64,000 bases of DNA from Calamus simplicifolius. Its lineage: Eukaryota > Streptophyta > Magnoliopsida > Arecales > Arecaceae. The stretch is taken from NCBI GenBank assembly GCA_900491605.1, contig UESW01004760.1:327132-391131 (forward strand), written 5' to 3'. The notes under the pieces were generated by a model, which had not been told where the DNA came from, made no database searches, and saw nothing but the letters and a program-made list of their open reading frames with translations. The stretch's first letter is position 1, and each line of letters starts with the position of its first letter. Positions 9,808 to 20,183 of this stretch are shown here, piece after piece. The position numbers and the translations under genes are program-made.

Positions 9808-10611
9808 ATGCCTTCCCTCGAGGCCTGTAAACCGCCCTCCTCCCCTCCGGTCCAGATCCGGTCCGTGTACGCCGACAATCTGGAGTCGGAGTTCGCGCTG
9901 ATCCGGGACGCGTGGACCGGTATCCGTTCGCCGCCGTGGACCGGAGTTCCCCAGCGTCGTCCACCGCCCCAGGAAGCACCCGCTCCTCCTCTCGCCGGCC
10001 GAGCGCTACGCCCTCCTCAAGGCCAACGTCGACGCGCTCCCCTCATCCAGGTCGGCCTCACCCTCTCTGACGCCGCCGGCGAGCTCCCGACCTCGGCACC
10101 GGCGGCGCCACCCGCTTCATCTGGGAGTTCAACTTCCGCGACTTCGACCCCCGCCGCGACTGCCACTCGCCGGAGTCCGTCGACCTCCTCCGCACCAGCG
10201 GCGTCGATTCCCGCCGCTTCGCGGAGCTCCTCATGTCCTCCGGCCTCGTCTGCAACGGCTCCGCCGTCAGCTGGGTCACCTTCCACAGCGCCTACGACTT
10301 CGGATACCTCATCAAGACCCTAAGTTGCCCAAATTGCCGAAACCATGGCGGAATTCTTGGCCTCGTGAAGGTTTTCTTTGGTGATCGAGTGTATGACATG
10401 AAGCATATATGAGGTACTGCGAGAGCTTGTATGGAGGGTTGGATCAGGTGGCGAGCACCCTCCAGGTGGATCGGGCCGCCGGGCGGTGCCACCAGGCCGG
10501 CTCCGATAGCTTGCTCACATGGCAAGCGTTTCGGAGGATGAAAGAGCTCTACTCGCCAGGGATGGCGGCGAGAGACACGCCGGAGTTCTGTATGGATTGG
10601 AAGTTTTCTAG
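9808..10611 (+). pseudogene. CCR4-associated factor 1 (CAF1/POP2) deadenylase, frameshifted
   Basis: CAF1 is the DEDD-family 3'-5' exonuclease of the CCR4-NOT complex that shortens mRNA poly(A) tails. From ATG 9808 the protein reads VQIRSVYADNLESEFALIRD, the typical start. Further on, in shifted frames, come FIWEFNFRDFDPRRD, VSWVTFHSAYDFGYLIKTL, YDMKHI, CHQAGSDSLLT and, just before TAG 10609-10611, HAGVLYGLEVF. The Asp of SAYDF and of GSDSL are present, but the first acidic pair (DTEF in the family) is disrupted near 9940. At least three indels are visible, near 9937, 10040 and 10090, mostly in C runs, plus one near 10412. The length (about 268 codons) and lack of introns fit plant CAF1. It may be a pseudogene, or partly an artefact of homopolymer sequencing errors. 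Confidence 0.85.
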
Positions 10612-10793
10612 CATGAAAAAAAGGAAAAAAAAAACTTCTCTTGATCCTAATCCCTCATGATCTCTCTATCTGCAGGTGAATTTAGTTCTTTGATTAAAAT
10701 TTTTGTGAATACAAAGTTAGGAAGGAAGGTGGAAAATTGGTTCTTGCACGTGTTGGTTTATGGATCTTGTGGAGTATTCCCTCTCTTCTTCTT
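10612..10793. other. 3' flank of the CAF1-like sequence
   Basis: AT-rich DNA up to the copia insertion. Nothing codes here. Confidence 0.4.
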
Positions 10794-10798
10794 TTTCC

Positions 10799-11620
10799 TG
10801 TTGACTTTACCGTTTGTTAAAAGTAAAAAAAAAAAAGAAGTGGGACGCGCTCGAAACGAAACGCTCGCGACGAGCGTTTGCGGAACGCCCGCAGCGAGCG
10901 TGAGCGTTTGCGGAACGCTCGCAGCGAGCGTTCTATGATTTTCGAAATCTGTTTTTCCTTTCGTTTGGAAAGGAACGGTAACAAAAAGAAACGATAATAT
11001 TTTTTTTTATATAAATATAATAATCTAAAAGAAAAAAGAAGAAGAAAAAAATCATTGCCACAAATCTTGTTACTGCAAAATCCTTGTTGTTGAAATCCTT
11101 GAAGATCTAGTTGAAATCCTTGAAGATCTTGTTGCTGAAATCCTTGGAGATCTTGTTGCTGCAAATCCAATCCTTGAAGATTTGTTGCTGCAATTCCAAT
11201 CCTTGAAGATCTTGTTGCTGCAATTCCAATCCTTGAAGATCTTGTTGCTGCAAATCCATGCTGTCTCAAGGAGTCTAATCAAGAAAATCTGTCTCAACAA
11301 ACTACTGGTGGTAAAAGATTGATTTAACTATTTTATTATTTTATTTGGGCATCTGAAGAATCATTGGGTTTGAACCTCCACCCGATCGTGCTCGCGGTAG
11401 GAGGATCGAATCAAATCAGGTCGTTGTACCTTGGGGACAATTCGCCAACAACCCGCACGAGGGGCGAAAACTTGTCCTTAGGGCAGTGTTTAACACGCCT
11501 CGACCAGTTTGATTCTTTTTATTTTGATTTTAATTTAAATTTAGTATAAATTTTCTGATTAATTTTCTAGCATTTTCTAATAAAGAATTTTGCAAAAGGA
11601 AAAAAAAAATTTTTCTAACA
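10799..11620 (+). repeat. 5' LTR of copia element at 10799-17322
   Basis: The 822-bp LTR contains a TATA-like TATATAAATATA at about 11008-11019. Upstream of it is a cluster of palindromes built on GAACGCTCGC and GCGAGCGTTC (10840-10935). Downstream is a tandem series of about 36-bp units containing CCTTGAAGATCTTGTTGCTG (11090-11260). The repeats lie where the transcript leader should be, so they may be regulatory or packaging-related (inference). Confidence 0.92.
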
Positions 11621-11945
11621 GCTAAGGACAAGTTTTCCTATCATTAGAAATTGCTAGATTTTATTATAAAAAAAATCTTATTTTGAATCTGTTCAGAAGC
11701 CTTAGAATTTTGAATTTAAAATTTAAAATTTAAAATTCAAATTTGAAATTAAAAAAAATTAAACTCAAATTCAAAATTGAATTATTTGAGTTAATTTTGC
11801 TTAGTGGTTTATTATTATTGCAAGTAGTTTCTAGATTTAATTCTTTTGAATTTAAATTTAAAATCTAGAAATATCTGAAAAATAATTTAAAAAATTCAAA
11901 TACTTTTTGGTTGTGCAGAACGAATTAAGAAACCAACTTTTCAAA

Positions 11946-12450
11946 ATGGGTTCTGATGATCTTAGTGCAATCAAACCTGAAAAATTTAATGGATCATTCT
12001 TTAGGAGGTGGCAAAGCCAAGTGAAATACTGGCTTACCACTTTAGGTTTATTTTCTGCCATAGAATTATCAGATCCCAAATCTAATAGTCAACAAGGTTC
12101 TTCTAGTATAGTTGATACCTCATCTTCATCAAAAACACCCCAAGAAATAGATTTTCATTGTAGACATAGAATTTTAAGTGCCCTATCTGATAATCTTTAT
12201 GATGTCTACCTTCCTACTAAAACTGCTAAGGAACTATGGGATGCTCTTGAGGCTGAATATGGGATGGTTGATGCTGGTCTAGATAGATTCACTATCTCAA
12301 AATTTGAAAGTACATAATGGTAGATTCCAAACCCATTAGCATTCAAATTCATGAATTCCAAGATTTTCTTAGAAAGTCAGAATTGACTGGCTGTAGTTTT
12401 TCTGAAAAACTATAAGGTCCAAGCCTTAGTAGATGCCCTTCCACCATCTT
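11946..12450 (+). pseudogene. gag of copia element at 10799-17322
   Basis: The start is ATG at 11946, MGSDDLSAIKPEKFNGSFF, then RRWQSQVKYWLTTLGLF and YLPTKTAKELWDALEAEYG, a UBN2-type copia gag that forms the particle core. A stop at about 12318 truncates it. The following sequence (near 12420-12480) still encodes ALVDALPPSWSSFARELS in another frame, so there is a frameshift between 12300 and 12420. Confidence 0.85.
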
Positions 12451-14341
12451 GGTCATCCTTTGCTCGAGAGCTAAGCATAAGCAAGGTAGCTTGACCCTAA
12501 CAGAAGTGATTAACTCTATTAGGATAGAAGAAGAACACCGGCTTAAGCTCAATCAAAATCAAAAGACCGACCTTGGACCTAAAATCAATCTGACCGAGTC
12601 AAATCCAACTCCAAATCAATTCAAACCTAAGGGAAAGAATTTTAAGAAGAAGAAATTTCAATCTAGATCCAACCAATCATACAAACCTCCTCAGAACCGA
12701 TCAAATCAGAACCGACCGAATCAGAAGTCAAAGAATTATAAAGGCACATTCTGCTTTGTGTGCGGAAGGACAAATCATGTGGCGAAGGACTGCTACCACC
12801 GAAAGACTGAACCATTGAGGAAATCATCCAAACCACAAGTTAACGTGGTTGAGAGTGGTGCTGAGCCTTCTTTTAGGTCGGTAAATTCAAAATTCTTAAT
12901 TAACTCAACCCAATCTTCTTGTGATTGGTGGCTTGATTCAGGAGCTAATGTTCATGTTTGTTTTGATCGCTCCTGGTTCTCCACCTTTCAGGAATCAAGT
13001 GGAGGAGGTGTGACACTTGGGAATAACTCTTCAGCACAAGTGCTTGGGAAAGGTCAAGTGGATCTAAAGATGACATCTGGAAAAATCCTGGTCCTTCATG
13101 AAGTGTTGTTAGTTCCTAGTGTTAGAAGAAATCTGATTAGTGGATCTCTTCTTATATCTAGAGGATATAAAATTGTTCTAGAGTCAAATAAAGTTGTAAT
13201 TACTCGTAATAATGAGTTTGTTGGTAAAGGTTTTGTATGTGAAGGTCTTTTTAAATTAAATGTATCCTCTAAGTTATCTAATAAAAGTTCTCTTCTTTTT
13301 AATGTTGAATCTTCAAATGTTTGGCATAGTAGACTTGGTCATGTGAATTTTGATCGTATTCATTACATGACAAATCTTAATCTAATTCCTAAGGTTCATA
13401 TTGATAGAAAGTTTAAATGTGAGATTTGTATTCAAGCTAAGATGCCTAGAAAACCTTTTAAATCAGTAAATAGGAGTTCAACACTTCTTGAATTAGTCCA
13501 TAGCGATGTATGTGACTCTACCAAGTTTCCTACACGGGGAGGAAGTCGTTACTTTGTAACATTCATAGATGACTTCTCAAGATATTGTCACATATATTTG
13601 ATAAAATCTAAGGATGAAGTATTAGATAAGTTTAAGATTTATAAGGTAGAAGCTGAAACCCAAACTGAGAAAAAGCTTAAGAAATTTAGGTCAGATCGCG
13701 GTGGTGAATATACTTCAAATGAAATGACTCTATTTTGTCAAGAATATGGGATTATTCATGAAGTTACACCACCATACTCTCCTCAGTCTAATGGTGTAGC
13801 TGAACGGAAAAATCGTACATTAATGGATATGGTTAACTCAATGTTAATAAGTTCAGGCGTACCTGAGAACTTGTGGGGGGAAGCTCTTTTAGCTGCATGT
13901 TATATTTTAAATAGGATACCCTTTAAGGATAGTCCTAAAACACCTTTTGAGCTTTGGAAAGGTAGAACACCCAGGCTAGATTATCTTAAAGTGTGGGGAT
14001 GCTTAGCTAAGGTAGGAATACCTGAACCCAAGAGAAGAAAAATAGGACCTAAAACTGTAGATGCTATCTTTATAGGTTATTCCTTAGATAGCAGTACAAA
14101 TAGGTTCCTAGTGATAAACTCTGATATAAGTGGCATCTCAAATAACACTCTTATCGAATCAGAGATGCTACTTATTTTGAAAATGTTTTTCCTTTCAAGA
14201 ACCAAGTACCAAATCAACTCTCTTCTAATCCTTTCTTGGTTCATGATTCTTTTGAAGCTGGTTTCTCTAATGAGTCAAGGAAAAGGAAAAGATCTAATCC
14301 TAAAGGTGAACCTTCTGAACTTAGAAAAAGTTCAAGGATAA
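12449..14341 (+). pseudogene. gag end, protease and integrase of copia element
   Basis: About 630 codons are open. A CCHC zinc knuckle, CFVCGRTNHVAKDC, is at about 12752. The aspartic protease motif WWLDSGAN is at about 12930. The pre-integrase HSRLGH element is near 13330, followed by an HH-CC type region (CEICIQAK). The integrase core includes HSDVCD, FIDDFSRY, FRSDRGGEYTS and QSNGVAERKNRT, which covers the D-D-35-E catalytic positions. The frame drifts after about 14160, and the integrase-RT linker continues in other frames (14236-14529). Gag precedes and RT follows. This is the best-preserved part of the element. Confidence 0.9.
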
Positions 14342-14438
14342 GGAAAGAAAAAGATCTTGGTGAAGGTTTCTTTACTTTCCTAGTCGAAGGCGAACCTTCT
14401 TCTTTTTCAGAGGCGATGTCTTCTCCTGATGCTCCTTT

Positions 14439-15962
14439 TTGGAAGGAAGCTATCTTTCTGAATTTAATTCAATCTTACAAAATGAAACTTGGATCTTATC
14501 TGATTTACCCCCTGGAAGCAAACCTTTAGGGTGTAAGTGGGTATTTAAGAAGAAATTTAGACCTGATGGTTCAATAGAAAAGTATAAGGCTAGATTAGTA
14601 GCCAAAGGGTATAACCAAAAGAAAGGGTTAGATTTCTTTGATACATATTCTCCTGTAGCTAGAATAACAACCCTTAGATCACTTCTTGCTATTGCTTCCA
14701 TTCATAAGTTAATCATTCATCAAATGGATGTGAAGACTGCGTTCCTAAATGGAGATCTTGAGGAGGAGATCTATATGGAACAGCCTGAAGGTTTTGTTGT
14801 AAAGGGACAAGAAGACAAGGTTTGTAAACTTATCAAGTCCCTTTATGGTCTTAAACAGGCTCCTAAACAATGGCATGAGAAATTTGATCAATTATTCTAT
14901 CTTTTGGATTTCAAATCAATAATCATGATAAGTGTGTGTATTCTAAGATCATCGATAATGATTGTGTAATCCTTTGCTTATATGTCGATGATATTTTAAT
15001 TTTTGGAACATCTCTTGAAATTATTTCAAGTGTTAAATCTTTCCTCTCTTCTAAGTTTGATATGAAAGATTTAGGTGAAGCGGATGTAATCCTAGGGATG
15101 AAGCTTATCAAGTCCCATGAAGGGATAGCTCTCTCTCTTTCTCATTCTATAGAAAAAATGATCAAGAAGTTTGGTTATTCCAATCTTAAATCAATATCTA
15201 CTCCTTTTGATCCTAGCTTTCACCTAAAGAAAAATTTAGGTGACCCAATTAATCAATTAAAGTATTCTCAAATTATAGGATCTCTCTTGTATGTAGCAAA
15301 CAGAACAAGACCTGATATTGCCTATGCTGTAGGAAGGCTGAGTAGATATAATCAAAATCCTGATCAATCTCATTGGGTAGCCTTAGAAAGAGTGTTCCGA
15401 TATTTAAAGGGAACACTTAATCTCTCTTTGATGTTCACTGAATACCCTGAGGTGGTTGAGGGTTACAGTGATGCTAATTGGGTCACTGATTCTCATGATT
15501 TAAAATCAACTACCGGATACTTTTTCTTCTTGGCGGTGCTGCTATTGCCTGGGGATCCACTAGGCAAACTATTATTTCTAGAAGCACCATGGAGGCCGAG
15601 TTGATAGCTCTGGATACCACTTGTAATGAGGCAGAGTGGATAAAAAATCTAATATCAGAGCTACCTTTGGTACCTAAGCCAGTTCCAGCTATATCATCCA
15701 TTGTGATAATAAGGCCGCAATTGAACTGACAAATCAAAAGAGTACCAATAAAAAGATGAATCGCCATATACGGCTTCGTCATAAGTCTATAAGACAACAT
15801 AAGAAAAATGATGTTATCTCTTTGGAATTTGTCAAATCTGAGAAGAATTTGGCAGATCAATTAACCAAGGGATTATCTAGGAGTGGAGTCCTAGATTCAT
15901 CGAGGGGGATGGGGCTTAAGCCCATTATTTGGTCACCAGCAGTGGATACCCAACCTCTGTGA
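14439..15962 (+). pseudogene. Reverse transcriptase and RNase H of copia element
   Basis: The RT starts with CKWVFKKKFRPDGSIEKYKA and KARLVAKGYNQ, then MDVKTAFLNGDLEEEIYMEQ and SLYGLKQAPKQWH. A frameshift near 14900-14940 moves the frame to one with CLYVDDILIFG (about 14975), which carries the YVDD catalytic aspartates. RNase H begins at SDANW with a frameshift near 15530, then MEAELIALDTT in another frame, and KSEKNLADQLTKGLSRS near 15825. The region needs at least three frame changes to be read, so no active enzyme is expected. Confidence 0.9.
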
Positions 15963-16493
15963 TTGGAGATCCCATGAATGAGGTTCAATGTGGTAGAAAC
16001 GAAGCTGATTGAGTGATCGTGTTAGAGCACAAATTTTGAAAATTTTTCAACCCATCCCTATGATGAGTGCTCTTATAAAGTGACAAAGTAAATTTGTGTA
16101 AGGTTGAGTGATTCTCTTAATGGATCCGAGGTAGGTTATCTGCAGGGTATTAGTCACAAATACCCTTGGAGGATTCACCTATATGAGAATTGTCATATTA
16201 GGCCGTGACTAAAGGTTTGGGCTAACCTTAAGAATTCTCATGAAAAATCAAGGTACTAAGCGCAAGGCCTTTAATATGCGCTGACCGCTTAAACCCAATT
16301 GATTCATACTGTGTGTGTGATTAGTAGAAGTCTGAGTCAAGGACCTAGTTCAAGGTCTAATCCACTATGGTTCCTTCAGATGTATACAATCAACACTAAG
16401 TGAGGTTCAAGTCCACAACACCTCACCTATTGCGCAGTATAAGATGCCCTAATTTTTTTTAATTTTATTATTTTTTTTTAACTTTTGGGGGAT
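15963..16493 (+). other. 3' untranslated region and polypurine tract of copia element
   Basis: The region between pol and the 3' LTR is non-coding. It ends CTTTTGGGGGAT directly before TGTTGAC, a short polypurine tract that would prime plus-strand synthesis. Confidence 0.7.
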
Positions 16494-17322
16494 TGTTGAC
16501 TTTACCGTTTGTTAAAAGTTAAAAAAAAAAGGAAGTAGGACGCGCTCGAAACGAAACGCTCGCGACGAGCGTTTGGAACGCTCGCAGCGAGCGTTCCGTG
16601 ATTTCCGGACGCGCTCGCGATGAGCGTTTGCGGAACGCTCGCAGCGAGCGTTCCGTGATTTCCGGAAATCCGTTTTTCCTTCCGTTTGGGAAGGAACGGT
16701 AACAAGGAGGAACGGTAATATTTTTTTTATAAATATAGATAATCTAAGGAAAAAAGAAGCGAAGAAAAAAACCATTGCCACAAATCTTGTTACTGCAAAA
16801 TCCTTGTTGTTGAAATCCTTGAAGATCTAGTTGAAATCCTTGAAGATCTTGTTGCTGAAATCCTTGAGATCTTGTTGCTGCAAATCCAATCCTTGAAGAT
16901 ATTGTTGCTGCAATTCCAATCCTTGAAGATCTTGTTGCTGCAAATCCATGCTGTCTCAAGGAGTCTAACCAAGAAAATCTGTCTCAACAAACTACTGGTG
17001 GTAAAAGATGATTTAACTATTTTATTATTTTATTTGGGCATCTGAAGAATCACTGGGTTTGAACCTCCACCCGATCGTGCTCGCGGTAGGAGGATCGAAT
17101 CAAATCAGGTCGTTGTACCTTGGGGACAATTCGCCAACAACCCGCACGAGGGGGCGAAAACTTGTCCTTAGGGCAGTGTTTAACACGCCTCGACCAGTTT
17201 GATTCTTTTTATTTTTGATTTTAATCTAAATTTCTAGTATAACTTTTCTGATTAATTATCTAGCTTTTTCTAATAAATAAATTTTGCAAAAGGAAATAAA
17301 AAAAAACAAATTTTTTCTAACA
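16494..17322 (+). repeat. 3' LTR of copia element at 10799-17322
   Basis: This 829-bp copy matches the 5' LTR throughout. It has an extra GACGCGCTCGCGATGAGCGTTTG segment in the palindrome cluster and one fewer leader repeat than the 5' LTR. It ends TTTTTTCTAACA at 17322, followed by target duplication TTTCC. Confidence 0.92.
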
Positions 17323-17327
17323 TTTCC

Positions 17328-17339
17328 TTCCCCCCTCCC

Positions 17340-17370
<31 letters not shown>

Positions 17371-18086
17371 TGATCTTGTGTTGCTGTCACACTACGGTAG
17401 AGGTGTTAGATGGACTGGACCGTCATGGCCCAACACGGACATGCTGATAGGTCCGGTATAAACAGTGATAATTTTATTCAATTTTAAAGATATCTTTTTT
17501 TCTAATTGCTATAAGCAATAAGTTTTTTAAAAAATATTTTAATCAGCTAGTTTTCAAATTATTTGAAAGCCTTATAACCTTTATAAATATGCTTCAATTC
17601 TTTTTTTTAATTCCATATCAAATCATAAGCTTTCTTAAGCTTTTCTAAACCCTTCTTATCTTCCTATAAATTCTTTTAATCTTTCTAAGTTATCTTAATT
17701 TCTCTTTAATATCTCTGTCTACTGATGTTATGAAAAGAACAAACTTGGATCCTACATGAAGCGTACAAACTGATACAGGGAACGTAGGAAAAATTTGATT
17801 GATAACTTGGTTCTTAGATTGTTTGGTGTCATTGGACTGTCTTGAGAAGTGAAGCAAAATAAGACAGACTAAAAGAAACCGAGGCAGAGGAAAAACCAAT
17901 TTTTTATATAAAAGTTGTTGGATTACGGTAGCAAGTCCCCTCTGGGAGTGCAAAAGGTCCAAATTACTGACTGCCCAGCGGTGGAATAAAGCATTGAGAC
18001 TCTAGTGCGCGCGCCAGTTGAGCTGGAAAAGGGCAGATAAGGTTCACTTTGACGACTGTCCTTTTTTTTTTTTTTTTTAATAGTCG
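17328..18086. other. Intergenic, (CT)n microsatellite at about 17342-17370
   Basis: After the copia target duplication comes a C/T-rich tract with about 14 CT units, then AT-rich DNA and a poly(T) run at 18061-18078. I find no gene. Confidence 0.5.
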
Positions 18087-18094
18087 GACTGGGT

Positions 18095-18749
18095 TAGGGG
18101 TGCAACTCGATCTCATAAAATTAAATATTTTTTAATTCTAATTTTAATTTTATTTGTAAAATATTAATATTATTTTAATTTTATTTGTAAAATTTTAATT
18201 CTAATTCTATTTTTAAAAATCGGATTCAAATTGAATTTCAAATTAAAATTTGAATTGATGAAAAAAATAAAATAAAATATTTTTTTAAAGTAAATAGATG
18301 CTAAATTATGGATCTCAAAGATAAAAAAATAAAATTCTTTATCGAACGTATAAGCTGGATTCGGAGCTTTAACATTGTATTAAAAAAAAGTCTTATCTGA
18401 AACAAAGAAGAGGATGAGATGCCATAAACAAAGAAGAGGAGGAGGTGGCAAGTGAAACGAAATATGTGGATGATCTACCTTATGTTTATCCTTCTTTCCT
18501 CGTTCTCAAGTTGGCTATCTCGTCCGATCCAACTGGCGACCTCAACAGCCCCAACAACCTGATACCGATAAGCATCCTCCATTCGGGTAACCCTCGGGTT
18601 CGGATTATCTCGGGTTCAGATTGCGGTCAATCCGAACCCAAGTCAATTGCAAATCAGGTCAGGTTAAATCCGGGTTTTTTGGATTCGAGTTGAGCAAACA
18701 TGAGTTTAAACATTACTGTAATCTGAACCTGACCCAAGTTGCATCCTTA
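18095..18749. mobile_element. Possible hAT-type MITE
   Basis: The left end TAGGGGTGCAACTCG and the inverted right end TAAGGATGCAACTTGG are similar, a type of end seen in hAT MITEs. Flanks are GACTGGGT (18087-18094) and GACTGATC (18750-18757), an 8-bp duplication only if three substitutions are allowed. The interior is non-coding, with repeated TCGGGTTCGGAT and ATCCGAACCC motifs. Confidence 0.35.
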
Positions 18750-18757
18750 GACTGATC

Positions 18758-18949
18758 CGTCATGGGAACTTCGCCGTTCTAAACAGTATTGGTGCATCAT
18801 TGGTGAGCTGGGTGTTGCCGCTATAGTCTCACCTTTCGTCTTATACCCAAATAGTTGGACCTCACTAAATTTTTCAGGTCGAGCTCCCTCGATCTAAATT
18901 CATGGATCATACCTTGAAGCTATATATATATATATACATACCAGGGGAA
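18758..18949. other. Short intergenic stretch
   Basis: Non-coding DNA with a (TA)n run at about 18921-18936, next to the copia insertion site. Confidence 0.4.
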
Positions 18950-18954
18950 TGTCA

Positions 18955-19589
18955 TGTTGGGAATACACCATCAATCACCCTCGGAACAAATATGCGTGCA
19001 CAATCACAGAAAAATATACCGATCTACCACAATCACAGAATATATGGAATAAAAATAAACACCACACAAAAACACCAAATTTACGTGGAAAACCCCTCCA
19101 ATGTGAAAGAGAAAAACCACGGGGCAAATTCCGAGAGCACTTCACTAATCTTAATAAAAGATTACAACTTTTCTCCTAATTTTTTTTTTGCCCAAAAATC
19201 AGGAAACACTTCGAACTTAAAATAATAGTGATATGGGTACAAGAAGGATCTCACCAACGTATGGTTGCTCTTCCGTGCCCCCAAATCTGCTCTCAGACTC
19301 GTCCGTATCGACCTCCTGAGGTTGCACAGGATTTTCCCAAGCCTGGGCTTCTCTGGATCTCTCTCAGGCCGCGCACCGCTCTCTCCCCCAATCTGGGATT
19401 TTTCTTCTCTCGTATCTACCACATACGGATCTCTCTCCCCCTACTTTATTTCCGGGTTTGTTTTTCCTTTTTGAAAACAGCTCCGTAACAAACTGTGATG
19501 CAGTTTGTTATCATGGGCTCCGTAACAAACTGTGATGCAGTTTGTTATCATGGGCCGGTTCCCTCCCCACGTGGAGGGAGCACCCAACA
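18955..19589 (-). repeat. 3' LTR of Tork/Tnt1-like copia
   Basis: The 635-bp copy contains a short direct duplication of CTCCGTAACAAACTGTGATG (two copies, 19481-19550). It differs from the partner LTR by scattered substitutions and small indels, for example ACACCATCAATC here against ACACCCTCAATC there. Confidence 0.93.
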
Positions 19590-20183
19590 ATATCTCCCCT
19601 CCCGACTACGTGAGAAAATCCACCAAGCCTGCTTTCTTTCTACAAGCTTCAACCTCTTGATAGGTAATGACTTTGTCATTATATCTGACCCATTATCATC
19701 TGTATGGATCTTCTCCAACAGCAACTGCTTCTCTTCCAGGACCTGTCTGATCCAGTGATAACGCATATCAATGTGCTTCGACTTGGAGTGAAAAGTCGGA
19801 TTCTTGCTCAGGTGAATAGTGCTCTGATTGTCACAATAGACCACATAAGTATCATGTCTAACACCCAGCTCCTGAAGAAATCTCTTCAGCCACAATATCT
19901 CCTTGCATCCTTCTGTCACTGCTATGTACTCGGCCTCTGTGGACGATAATGCAACACACTTCTGTAACTTGGACTGCCATGAAATTGCACCTCCTGCAAA
20001 TGTAACCAAGTAACCGGATGTGGACTTCCTGGAGTCAACATCTCCTGCCATATCTGCATCTGTATATGTCTGTAACACAGGTTCTCCCTGTCCATAACAA
20101 AGACTCAAGCTAGTTGTACCTCTCAAGTACCTCATGATCCATTTGACTGCTGCCCAATGCTCCTTTCCTGGATTCGCTAGGAA
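19548..20183 (-). pseudogene. RNase H end of Tork/Tnt1-like copia pol
   Basis: Read on the minus strand: IMRYLRGTTSLSLCYGQG, then TDADMAGDVDSRKSTSGY, STEAEYIAVTEGCKEILWLK, YCDNQSTIHLSKNP and FHSKSKHIDMRYHWIR. This is the copia RNase H with its conserved D, E and D residues, needed to remove RNA from the RNA-DNA hybrid. It is separated from the RT frame by an indel near 20183. The frame runs into the LTR before stopping. Confidence 0.92.

Larger units (their letters stand above)
10799..17322 (+). mobile_element. Complete Ty1/copia retrotransposon, degenerate coding region
   Basis: The two LTRs (10799-11620 and 16494-17322) start TGTTGACTTTACC and end TTTCTAACA. The 5-bp target duplication TTTCC is perfect at 10794-10798 and 17323-17327. 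The internal region runs gag, zinc knuckle, protease, integrase, RT, RNase H, which is the copia order. The reading frame is broken several times, so it is not autonomous. No standard initiator-Met primer binding site follows the 5' LTR (GCTAAGGACAAG instead). The LTRs differ by small indels and substitutions, so the insertion is not very recent. Confidence 0.95.
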
